From: Chitinimonas viridis
GTDB lineage: Bacteria > Pseudomonadota > Gammaproteobacteria > Burkholderiales > Chitinimonadaceae
Direction: 5' to 3'
NCBI RefSeq assembly: GCF_030409555.1
Contig: NZ_JAUFPU010000018.1
Coordinates: 376,447-440,446, forward strand
Length of the DNA: 64,000 bases
Shown here piece by piece: positions 18,302 through 24,904 of this stretch. The position numbers and the translations under genes are program-made. Position 1 is the first letter of the stretch; each line of letters starts with the position of its first letter. Under the pieces are notes generated by a model. It searched no databases, was not told where the DNA came from, and worked only from the letters and a program-made list of their open reading frames with translations.

Positions 18302-18589
18302 TTATTCGCGACGACGATATACAACCCACGCTGGCACTTTTGGGTATACCAACAACTCCCCGCTTACAAGCACATGTAAGTCGTAACCAATTCCTTTCTC
18401 CTGAAGCGCCTCGAACTCATCCACAACATCATAAATTTCTTCGCGGTCTTCCGCATCCTCGCGCTCCAATACAAAGGTAAGCTGCCACCGCCCATTTTCA
18501 GAACTCAACATGACCATCCTGAAGTTTGGCGAAACAGCTCCATACAAGGCTTTGACCAGACGTAATACCTGGATACTAAAATCATCCAT
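18302..18589 (-). CDS. Small acidic protein in a low-GC islet; immunity-like
   Basis: A 95-residue soluble, acidic protein (EREDAEDREEIYDVVDEFEA) ending in WVVYRRRE. Its DNA is clearly poorer in GC than its surroundings, so recent transfer is likely. Size, charge and isolation recall immunity proteins of polymorphic toxin or CDI systems, but I can name no family and there is no toxin gene next to it. It might be an orphan immunity gene. Confidence 0.65.
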   Translation of the reverse strand: MDDFSIQVLRLVKALYGAVSPNFRMVMLSSENGRWQLTFVLEREDAEDREEIYDVVDEFEALQEKGIGYDLHVLVSGELLVYPKVPAWVVYRRRE

Positions 18590-18621
18590 TATCTAACGTC
18601 CTAAAGGGTGGCCCCGGCTTC

Positions 18622-18744
18622 TCATCCAAATCTAAACGCAAAAATCTCACAATGCACATCAGACGGCGTAGCCGGTTTTCCAAGTGCTGCGAAACACCAC
18701 ATAGAGAGCAAAGCGCCAGACAGGGCGAAACAATACCAACCCAC
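18622..18744 (-). CDS. Possible 40-aa membrane peptide upstream of the immunity-like gene
   Basis: From GTG 18744 a short frame encodes a hydrophobic helix (WYCFALSGALLSMWCFAAL) followed by a polar tail ending HCEIFAFRFG. It lies in the low-GC islet, 32 bases upstream of the 95-aa gene. The start codon has no clear ribosome binding site and its upstream side touches the glnA terminator. It may be a remnant of a larger gene or a small toxin-like or membrane peptide. Low confidence. Confidence 0.25.
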   Translation of the reverse strand: MGWYCFALSGALLSMWCFAALGKPATPSDVHCEIFAFRFG

Positions 18745-18748
18745 CCCA

Positions 18749-18791
18749 GTAACAGAAAACCCGCATCGCCAAAGGCCATGCGGGTTTTCTG
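18749..18791 (-). terminator. Intrinsic terminator of glnA
   Basis: A perfect 14-bp stem (18753-18766 with 18778-18791) with an 11-base loop; read leftward the stem ends in TTTTCTG. It lies 34 bases after the glnA stop. Confidence 0.9.
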
Positions 18792-18824
18792 GACTACAGC
18801 AGGCCTGCGGGCAGGCCCGCCAGA

Positions 18825-20234
18825 TTACAGCGAATAGTACATATCGAATTCCACCGGGTGGGTGGTCATGCGGAACTTGGTGACTTCTTCCATCTTCAGT
18901 TCGATGTAGGCATCGATCCAGTCATTGGAGAAGACGCCGCCACGGGTCAGGAACTCGCGGTCCTTGTCCAGCGCTTCCAGGGCTTGCTCAAGGCTGTGGC
19001 AGACCTTGGGAACCAGCTTGTCTTCTTCGGGCGGCAGGTCGTACAGGTTCTTGTCAGCCGGGTCGCCGGGGTGGATCTTGTTCTGCACGCCATCCAGGCC
19101 GGCCATCATCAGGGCGGTGAAGGCCAGGTAGGGGTTGGCGAGAGGATCGGGGAAGCGGGCTTCGATACGGCGTGCCTTGTCGCTAGCCACATAAGGAATA
19201 CGGATGGAAGCCGAGCGGTTCTTGGCAGAGTAGGCCAGCATCACCGGTGCTTCGTAGCCGGGCACCAGGCGCTTGTAGGAGTTGGTGCCGGGGTTGGTGA
19301 TGGCGTTCAGTGCCTTGGCGTGCTTGATGATACCGCCAATGTAGTACAGGGCGAATTCCGACAGGCCGGCGTAGCCGTTACCTGCAAACAGGTTCTTGCC
19401 GTCTTTCCAGATCGACTGGTGCACGTGCATGCCGCTGCCGTTGTCGCCAACGATGGGCTTGGGCATGAAGGTGGCGGTCTTGCCGTACTGGTGGGCCACG
19501 TTGTGGACCACATACTTCAGGCGCTGGGTCCAATCGGCGCGTTGCACCAGGGTGCTGAACTTGGTGCCGATTTCGTTCTGGCCAGCGGTAGCCACTTCAT
19601 GGTGATGCACTTCAACCGGAATGCCCAGTTCTTCCAGCGCCAGGCACATGGCCGAGCGGATGTCCTGGAAGCTGTCGACCGGTGCCACGGGGAAGTAACC
19701 ACCCTTGACGCCAGGACGGTGGCCGGTGTTACCGGCTTCATAGGCCTCGCTGGAGGACCAGGCAGCTTCTTCGGAGCGGATCTTGACGTGGGTGCCCGAC
19801 ATGTCGGTGCCCCAGGTAACGCTGTCGAAGATGAAGAATTCGGGTTCCGGGCCGAAGAAGGCGGTATCGCCCAGACCGGAAGCCTTCAGGTAGGCCTCGC
19901 CACGCTTGGCGATGGAACGCGGGTCGCGGTCATAGCCCTTGCCATCGGTCGGATCGATCACGTCACAGGTGATGAACAGAGTCGGTTCGTCGTAGAACGG
20001 GTCGATGGCGGCCGAGGACGGATCCGGAATCAGCAGCATGTCCGAAGCCTGGATGCCCTTCCAGCCGGCAATCGAGGAGCCATCAAAAGCATGGCCGCGC
20101 TCGAACCACTCTTCATCGACCACATGCGACGGCACGGAAACATGCTGTTCCTTACCCTTGGTGTCGGTAAAGCGCAGATCGACGAAACGGATATCGTTTT
20201 CTTGGATTTGCTTGAGTACGTCGGCGACCGCCAT
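18825..20234 (-). CDS. glnA: Type I glutamine synthetase
   Basis: 469 residues from ATG 20234, the normal length for GlnA. An ATG two codons upstream is too close to the AGGAG box. The enzyme makes glutamine from glutamate, ammonia and ATP in a dodecamer and is the main ammonia assimilation step. Visible features are [15 protein letters not shown] at the N-terminus, the ATP-site segment [10 protein letters not shown], and the adenylylation site NLYDLPPEE, whose Tyr is the target of GlnE. Two NtrC-like sites lie about 185-230 bp upstream, so nitrogen control is likely. Terminator downstream. Confidence 0.98.
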   Translation of the reverse strand: MAVADVLKQIQENDIRFVDLRFTDTKGKEQHVSVPSHVVDEEWFERGHAFDGSSIAGWKGIQASDMLLIPDPSSAAIDPFYDEPTLFITCDVIDPTDGKGYDRDPRSIAKRGEAYLKASGLGDTAFFGPEPEFFIFDSVTWGTDMSGTHVKIRSEEAAWSSSEAYEAGNTGHRPGVKGGYFPVAPVDSFQDIRSAMCLALEELGIPVEVHHHEVATAGQNEIGTKFSTLVQRADWTQRLKYVVHNVAHQYGKTATFMPKPIVGDNGSGMHVHQSIWKDGKNLFAGNGYAGLSEFALYYIGGIIKHAKALNAITNPGTNSYKRLVPGYEAPVMLAYSAKNRSASIRIPYVASDKARRIEARFPDPLANPYLAFTALMMAGLDGVQNKIHPGDPADKNLYDLPPEEDKLVPKVCHSLEQALEALDKDREFLTRGGVFSNDWIDAYIELKMEEVTKFRMTTHPVEFDMYYSL

Positions 20235-20370
20235 TTGCATAACTCCTGATGAGAAACTGGGAAACCGGCACGCAGGCCGGCAGGGAATCCGATTGTAGAG
20301 CCTTGTCGCTCGCCTTGCCTCATGGCGGCGCGCGTCCGGCGACTAATTAGCAGGAAGCATGCCACAGGCT

Positions 20371-20384
20371 GCAAACCCCTGCCA
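20371..20384 (-). promoter_or_regulatory. Tentative sigma-54 promoter of glnA
   Basis: On the minus strand TGGCAGGGGTTTGC resembles the -24/-12 element, but the GG-to-GC spacing is nine rather than ten bases. It lies about 65 bp downstream of the NtrC-like sites. A TACAAT-like -10 (20292-20297) could be an alternative sigma-70 promoter. Confidence 0.3.
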
Positions 20385-20418
20385 TGCGCCATTCAGGGGC
20401 GTGTTGATACCACTTCAC

Positions 20419-20464
20419 GCACCATATTAATGCAGCACAAACACAATCGCACTGAAATGGTGCG
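20419..20464 (-). promoter_or_regulatory. NtrC-type enhancer sites upstream of glnA
   Basis: GCACTGAAATGGTGCG (20449-20464) matches the NtrC site pattern GCAC-N6-GGTGC very well. A weaker second site, GCACCATATTAATGCA (20419-20434), is centred 30 bp away, about three helical turns. Paired sites upstream of glnA are the classic layout for NtrC-activated sigma-54 transcription. Confidence 0.7.
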
Positions 20465-20737
20465 TCCGTACTGTGCGCCCTATCTGTACTGCTACCCAAG
20501 ACGCCGCATGAACGCGGCCTCCGTGGCCGAACAACCCACCAAGACAGGTAGCTGGGCCCAGCACAGACCAGCCAACCGCCGCCAAGTTCGCATTGCCATC
20601 TCGGCGCGCCCCAGGGCGGGCTCGGCACTTTCCAGGCCGCTTCAATCGCCGCATGAACTCAGCAGAGAGTCTGTCGGTTCAAGCTGCGCTGACAACTATC
20701 GCCCTCCCCCCCGAAGCGCCCGCTCAGGTGTCACCGA

Positions 20738-20755
20738 CCATCAATGACTTGAGTC
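20738..20755. repeat. 18-bp intergenic sequence shared with 44058-44075
   Basis: CCATCAATGACTTGAGTC is identical at the two loci, and both continue with a similar AACAGGC segment a few bases later. Both lie in intergenic DNA. Confidence 0.6.
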
Positions 20756-20824
20756 CATAACAGGCGCTTAGCTGCCATAATTGAAATCTGAATCTTTCAC
20801 ACATAGCCGTCGGCGGAGAACACC

Positions 20825-21277
20825 ATGAGCCTGACCAATGAAATCCTGCAACGTGCCCATAGCCGGGCAGAGGAAATGAAGCTGCCCTACTCCGGCGCGC
20901 TGACACCGGAAGAGGCCCATACGCTGCTGAGCACCCTGCCCACCTGCAAGCTGGTGGATGTACGCACCAGCGCCGAATGGCAGTTTGTAGGCACACCGCT
21001 GCATGCGGTAAAGATAGAGTGGAAGAGCTGGCCCGGCATGGCGGCCAATCCCAACTTCATGGAACAGTTGAAAAACCAGGTGGATACCGAGGATGCCCTG
21101 CTGTTCCTGTGCCGTACTGGTGGCCGCTCACACGAGGCCGCCGCCCTGGCCGCGGCCAATGGCTATAGCGAGTGCTACAACGTGCTGGAAGGCTTTGAGG
21201 GCGACCGTAACGATGCCGGCCAGCGTGGCCAAGTCAATGGCTGGAAAGCCCGCGGCCTGCCCTGGTCGCAGGGCTGA
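20825..21277 (+). CDS. Rhodanese-domain protein
   Basis: The 150-residue protein has one rhodanese domain (about 25-145) with active-site loop LCRTGGRS containing the catalytic Cys. It has no signal peptide, so it acts in the cytoplasm, probably transferring sulfane sulfur. A GGCGGAGA box precedes the ATG. It stands alone between glnA and aroE, with 144 bp to the next gene. The physiological acceptor cannot be told from the sequence. Confidence 0.9.
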   Translation: MSLTNEILQRAHSRAEEMKLPYSGALTPEEAHTLLSTLPTCKLVDVRTSAEWQFVGTPLHAVKIEWKSWPGMAANPNFMEQLKNQVDTEDALLFLCRTGGRSHEAAALAAANGYSECYNVLEGFEGDRNDAGQRGQVNGWKARGLPWSQG

Positions 21278-21421
21278 CGCCCGCGTCTGATAGCACGCAG
21301 CACCGATAAGCACCTACCCGCGACCACGGGTACGAGCACCGACCCGATTTTTGCCCGCTCCGCCAGGCCAGCCTCGCGGCGGCGGGGATCGCCCATCTCA
21401 TCCTCACGCCCGACTACTGAC

Positions 21422-22234
21422 ATGACCGACCGCTACGCCGTCATCGGCAACCCTGTTGCCCATAGCAAATCGCCCTTGATCCACGCCGCCTTTGCTCGCC
21501 AGACCGGCCAGAAGCTGGTGTACGAGCGGCTGGAGGCGCCGCTGGATGGTTTTGTCGATACGGCAGCACAATTTCTGGCTATGGGTGGCAGCGGCTGCAA
21601 TGTCACCGTGCCGTTCAAGGAAGAGGCCTTCCGCTTTGCCAACCTGCTGAGCGACCGGGCCGAACTGGCTGGCGCGGTCAATACCCTATGGCTGGATGAT
21701 GAGGGCGTAGTAGGCGACAACACCGACGGTGCCGGGCTGGTGGCCGACCTGTTGCTGCACACCACGCTGGCCGGCAAGCGCATTCTGCTGCTGGGGGCGG
21801 GCGGTGCGGCACGTGGGGTGATTGCGCCCCTGCTGGACGAGGAACCGGCCAGCCTGTGCATAGCCAACCGCAGCGCCGACAAGGCCGTGGCGCTGGCTGG
21901 GCATTTTGCCGAGCTGGGCGAGGTCGCTGGCATGGGGCTGGCGGGTTTGGATGGTCAGTCGTTCGACCTAGTCATCAATGCCACCTCCGCCAGCCTAGCC
22001 GGCGCCAGCCTACCCTTACCCGCCAGCCTGTGGCAAACCGGGCCCGTGGCTTACGACATGATGTATGGCACGCAGGAAACCCCTTTTCTGGCTCAGGCCC
22101 GGGCGGCAGGGGTGCAGCAACGACTGGACGGACTGGGCATGCTGGTGGCGCAGGCAGCCGAGGCGTTCTATCTGTGGCGTGGCCTCCGGCCAGACACAGC
22201 CCCGGTGCTGATAGAGCTGCGCGCCCAACTCTAA
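21422..22234 (+). CDS. aroE: Shikimate dehydrogenase
   Basis: 270 residues. It reduces 3-dehydroshikimate to shikimate with NADPH in aromatic amino acid synthesis. Seen: the substrate-binding N-terminus YAVIGNPVAHSKSPLIH, the catalytic Lys region NVTVPFKEEAF, the NTDGAGLV motif and the nucleotide-binding loop LGAGGAARGVI. Full family length. A strong bidirectional terminator follows. Confidence 0.97.
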   Translation: MTDRYAVIGNPVAHSKSPLIHAAFARQTGQKLVYERLEAPLDGFVDTAAQFLAMGGSGCNVTVPFKEEAFRFANLLSDRAELAGAVNTLWLDDEGVVGDNTDGAGLVADLLLHTTLAGKRILLLGAGGAARGVIAPLLDEEPASLCIANRSADKAVALAGHFAELGEVAGMGLAGLDGQSFDLVINATSASLAGASLPLPASLWQTGPVAYDMMYGTQETPFLAQARAAGVQQRLDGLGMLVAQAAEAFYLWRGLRPDTAPVLIELRAQL

Positions 22235-22243
22235 GAGCCCACC

Positions 22244-22279
22244 AAATAAAACGCCACCGGCTAAGGTGGCGTTTTATTT
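22244..22279. terminator. Bidirectional terminator between aroE and the PfkB kinase gene
   Basis: A perfect 15-bp stem, AAATAAAACGCCACC (22244-22258) with GGTGGCGTTTTATTT (22265-22279), and a six-base loop. T-rich arms on both strands serve both convergent genes. Confidence 0.92.
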
Positions 22280-22298
22280 GGGCAGTGTCCGGCCAGGC

Positions 22299-23240
22299 CT
22301 ACCAGTTCGGCAGCTCGCTGCCGAAGGCAGTACGGTAGTCTGCCGACAGGCTGCTGCGGCTGAACGTGTGGTTCTGCGCACCGCGCGAGGCGATCTTGAT
22401 GGCGCCCAGCAGGGAGGCCAGGCGACCGGTGGTCTCCCAGTCCCAGCCCCGTTCGATACCAAACAGCAGGCCTGCGCGATAGGCATCGCCACAGCCGGTC
22501 GGATCCTGCAACGAAGCCGCAGGTGCCGCCGGGATGATGATTTCACGGCCATCGGCGTAGATGGTGGAGCCTTCGCCGCCACGGGTCACGATCAATGCCT
22601 TGACCATGCCGGCGAGCTCGGCGATGGATTTGCCGGTTTTTTCTTCCAGCATGGCGGCTTCGTAATCGTTCAGGGTGACGTAGTCGGCCGCCAGCGAGCA
22701 GGCCAACAACTCCTCGCCCGACAGCAGGGGCAGGCCCTGGCCCGGATCGAAGATGAAGGGAATGCCGGCAGCCTTGAGCTCACGCGCGTGGGCCAGCATG
22801 CCGTCGCGGCCATCGGGGCCGATGATGGCAAGGCGAATACCGTCCACGTGATCGAAGCGGTTGTTATGCGATTCGCTCATGGCGCCTGGATGGAAGGCGG
22901 TGATCTGGTTGTCGTCCAGGTCGGTGGTGATAAAGCACTGGGGCGTGAACTGGTCGGGTATCACCCGCACGCAATCCTGCCGCAGGCCCAGCGACTTGAG
23001 GCGGTCGGCATAGGGTGCAAAGTCCTGCCCCACGGTAGCCATGATGATGGGTTCGCCGCCCAGCAGGTGCAGGTTATAGGCGATATTGCCAGCACAGCCG
23101 CCAAACTCGCGGCGCATCTCGGGCACCAGGAAGGACACCGACAGCATGTGCACCTTGTCCGGCAGGATGTGGTGCTTGAAGCGGTCGGGGAAGACCATAA
23201 TGGTGTCGTAAGCGACGGAGCCGCAGATCAACGTGGGCAT
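22299..23240 (-). CDS. PfkB-family carbohydrate kinase, probably adenosine kinase
   Basis: 313 residues from ATG 23240 (MPTLICGSVAYDTIMVF); upstream in-frame sequence does not fit the family. The PfkB signature DPTGCGDAYRAGLL near residue 250 contains the anion hole and catalytic Asp, and GGCAGNIAYNLHLLG gives the N-terminal substrate motif. This subgroup is commonly annotated as adenosine kinase or ribokinase-like in proteobacteria. Substrate is inferred from overall likeness only. Confidence 0.88.
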   Translation of the reverse strand: MPTLICGSVAYDTIMVFPDRFKHHILPDKVHMLSVSFLVPEMRREFGGCAGNIAYNLHLLGGEPIIMATVGQDFAPYADRLKSLGLRQDCVRVIPDQFTPQCFITTDLDDNQITAFHPGAMSESHNNRFDHVDGIRLAIIGPDGRDGMLAHARELKAAGIPFIFDPGQGLPLLSGEELLACSLAADYVTLNDYEAAMLEEKTGKSIAELAGMVKALIVTRGGEGSTIYADGREIIIPAAPAASLQDPTGCGDAYRAGLLFGIERGWDWETTGRLASLLGAIKIASRGAQNHTFSRSSLSADYRTAFGSELPNW

Positions 23241-23760
23241 GAATATATCTCGAGCGTGCAAAAAAAACGCGATTCTACGCCCACTGACCCGGTAACGCGC
23301 ATGACGGTACGAAGAATGCTGCACCGTTGATCGCCTCGGTGCAGCGCAACCGTGGATCGCGAGTGCCGTCGCGACGCGTCAACATGCCGTTCAACCAGCG
23401 ATTGCAGGCAAGGGTGCTAGGCCAGCAAGGGATGGATACCCACCCTCCACACTACCGTAGGGCATAGGCAGGCACACGGTTTGCGGCACGACATGGCGCT
23501 CCCCCATCACCAACCAGGCGATAGGGATGCTGTCGGGTTTGTTGACGTCGCCCATCTCCATATCGCCCTGCTTGCAGCAGCCGCTGACGCGCTGCTGAAT
23601 TGGCGCCGGGGGATGTTGCCAATTCGCCATTCTGTGTACAAAACGCCGCACATGCAGATAACTGCAACCTGCATAAGGCCACCCCTTGCCGGTAGCACAG
23701 GGTTTATCAAACCTGCCATGCCGGATAATCTATGGGTTGCTACCCGACAGGCCGATAGAC
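23241..23760. other. Intergenic region of about 520 bp with one weak ORF
   Basis: Divergent gap between the kinase and thioesterase genes. It contains one possible minus-strand ORF (23391-23561) and otherwise no recognisable gene, repeat or terminator. Confidence 0.5.
23391..23561 (-). CDS. Possible 56-aa hypothetical protein
   Basis: From ATG 23561 a short frame has codon third positions rich in G/C like real genes here, but the ribosome binding site is weak and no motif is recognised. An upstream ATG at 23651 is also in frame. It could equally be the remnant of a lost gene. Confidence 0.3.
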   Translation of the reverse strand: MEMGDVNKPDSIPIAWLVMGERHVVPQTVCLPMPYGSVEGGYPSLAGLAPLPAIAG

Positions 23761-24180
23761 ATGACCACACCCACCTTGCTCGCGACCGAAGTTTTCCCCA
23801 TGCGTTGGGGCGACATGGATGCCCTGGGCCATCTGAACAACACACTGTACTTCCGGTTTTGCGAGGAAGCACGGGTGCGCTGGCTGGATCAACGGGGCTG
23901 GGGCGTCAGGCTGGATGCAGGCGATGGCCCCATCCTGGCGGCCACCAGTTGCCAGTTCAAGGTGCCGCTGGTCTACCCATGCAATATCCGGCTGGAGATC
24001 TACCTGAAAAAACTGGGCAACAGCAGCTTTACCCTGGGTCACCGCATCATGCGCGATGACGCGCCTGACCAGATCGCGGCGGAAGCCGAGGCAGTGATCG
24101 TCTGGTGCGACTACGCCGCCGGCACAGCCAAACCCTTGCCCGAGGCACTGCGCCAGCAACTGGAAGGAGCGGCGGTATGA
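23761..24180 (+). CDS. Acyl-CoA thioesterase, hotdog fold (4HBT/YbgC-like)
   Basis: 139 residues from ATG 23761. The motif MRWGDMDALGHLNNTLYFRF is the 4HBT active-site helix, with the Asp near its start as the catalytic residue. Cytoplasmic; hydrolyses acyl-CoA thioesters, exact substrate unknown. Its stop overlaps the ATG of the following acetyltransferase (ATGA), so the two are translated together. Confidence 0.92.
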   Translation: MTTPTLLATEVFPMRWGDMDALGHLNNTLYFRFCEEARVRWLDQRGWGVRLDAGDGPILAATSCQFKVPLVYPCNIRLEIYLKKLGNSSFTLGHRIMRDDAPDQIAAEAEAVIVWCDYAAGTAKPLPEALRQQLEGAAV

Positions 24181-24677
24181 AGCAGGTTTTCAGCGTACGC
24201 GACGCCCAGCCAGGCGATGCCCCGGCCCTGTACGAACTGGTGCGTGAGCTGGCCGCTTATGAAAAGCTCACCCATCAATGCACCGGCACACCAGAGCAGT
24301 TGCACCAGCACCTGTGGGGGCCGCGCCCTTATATAGAAGCCTTGATTGCCGAAGTGCAGCGCAACGGCAAGCAGCACCCGGTAGGGTTTGCCTTGTATTT
24401 CCACAACTATTCCACCTTCCTGGCCAAGCCTGGGCTGTACCTGGAAGACCTGTTCGTACTGCCCGAGTATCGCCGCAACGGCATAGGCGAAGCCTTGTTC
24501 CGCGAGGTAGCCCAGCGTGCCGTGGCACGTGATTGCGGCCGCTTTGAGTGGGCCGTGCTGGACTGGAACACCCCGGCACTGGATTTCTACCGGGCCCTGG
24601 GGGCCACGGTCATGCCGGAGTGGCGCATCTGCCGGGCCACCGGCAGTACCTTGCGCGCCATGGCGGAGCCCGGCTGA
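24177..24677 (+). CDS. GNAT-family N-acetyltransferase, diamine/thialysine type
   Basis: 166 residues from ATG 24177, which overlaps the thioesterase stop. The acetyl-CoA motif A is visible (EDLFVLPEYRRNGIGEALF), followed by WNTPALDFYRALGA, which is typical of the spermidine/spermine and thialysine acetyltransferase branch. That branch acetylates small amines, a possible link to polyamine metabolism elsewhere in the window, but the substrate is not proven. Confidence 0.88.
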   Translation: MKQVFSVRDAQPGDAPALYELVRELAAYEKLTHQCTGTPEQLHQHLWGPRPYIEALIAEVQRNGKQHPVGFALYFHNYSTFLAKPGLYLEDLFVLPEYRRNGIGEALFREVAQRAVARDCGRFEWAVLDWNTPALDFYRALGATVMPEWRICRATGSTLRAMAEPG

Positions 24678-24866
24678 ACAAGGCCGCCCACCCTCACTGG
24701 CGCTCGCTATCCTTTTGAATGCGTTAATACTTTTCAGCGACATAGGTTGCTGACAGACGCCGAGGAGGCGCGCTGCAGCTCATCCTCGATTTTTCGTATT
24801 TCGTCACCTAAAGGCATCCCACTGCAACCGAAAGCAGTAGGATCGCTCCCCGGCTACCAACTGCAC

Positions 24867-24882
24867 CCAGAACCGGTTCTGG
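24867..24882. promoter_or_regulatory. Perfect 16-bp palindrome upstream of the M16 peptidase
   Basis: CCAGAACCGGTTCTGG lies 22 bp upstream of the ATG, with the AAAGGAG ribosome binding site between them. It could be an operator or a leader hairpin near the translation start. Confidence 0.5.
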
Positions 24883-24904
24883 CCAAACCTACAAAGGAGC
24901 AAGC

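Larger units (their letters stand above)
20235..20824. other. Intergenic region upstream of glnA and the rhodanese gene
   Basis: About 590 bases between divergent genes. It holds the glnA leader, the NtrC-like sites and an 18-bp sequence (20738-20755) that recurs at 44058-44075. No gene is convincing here. Confidence 0.6.

Noticed and set aside
18650-18665. TCAGACGGC resembling a Neisseria DNA uptake sequence
   Set aside because: Only one imperfect copy noticed; uptake sequences would recur many times in 64 kb.
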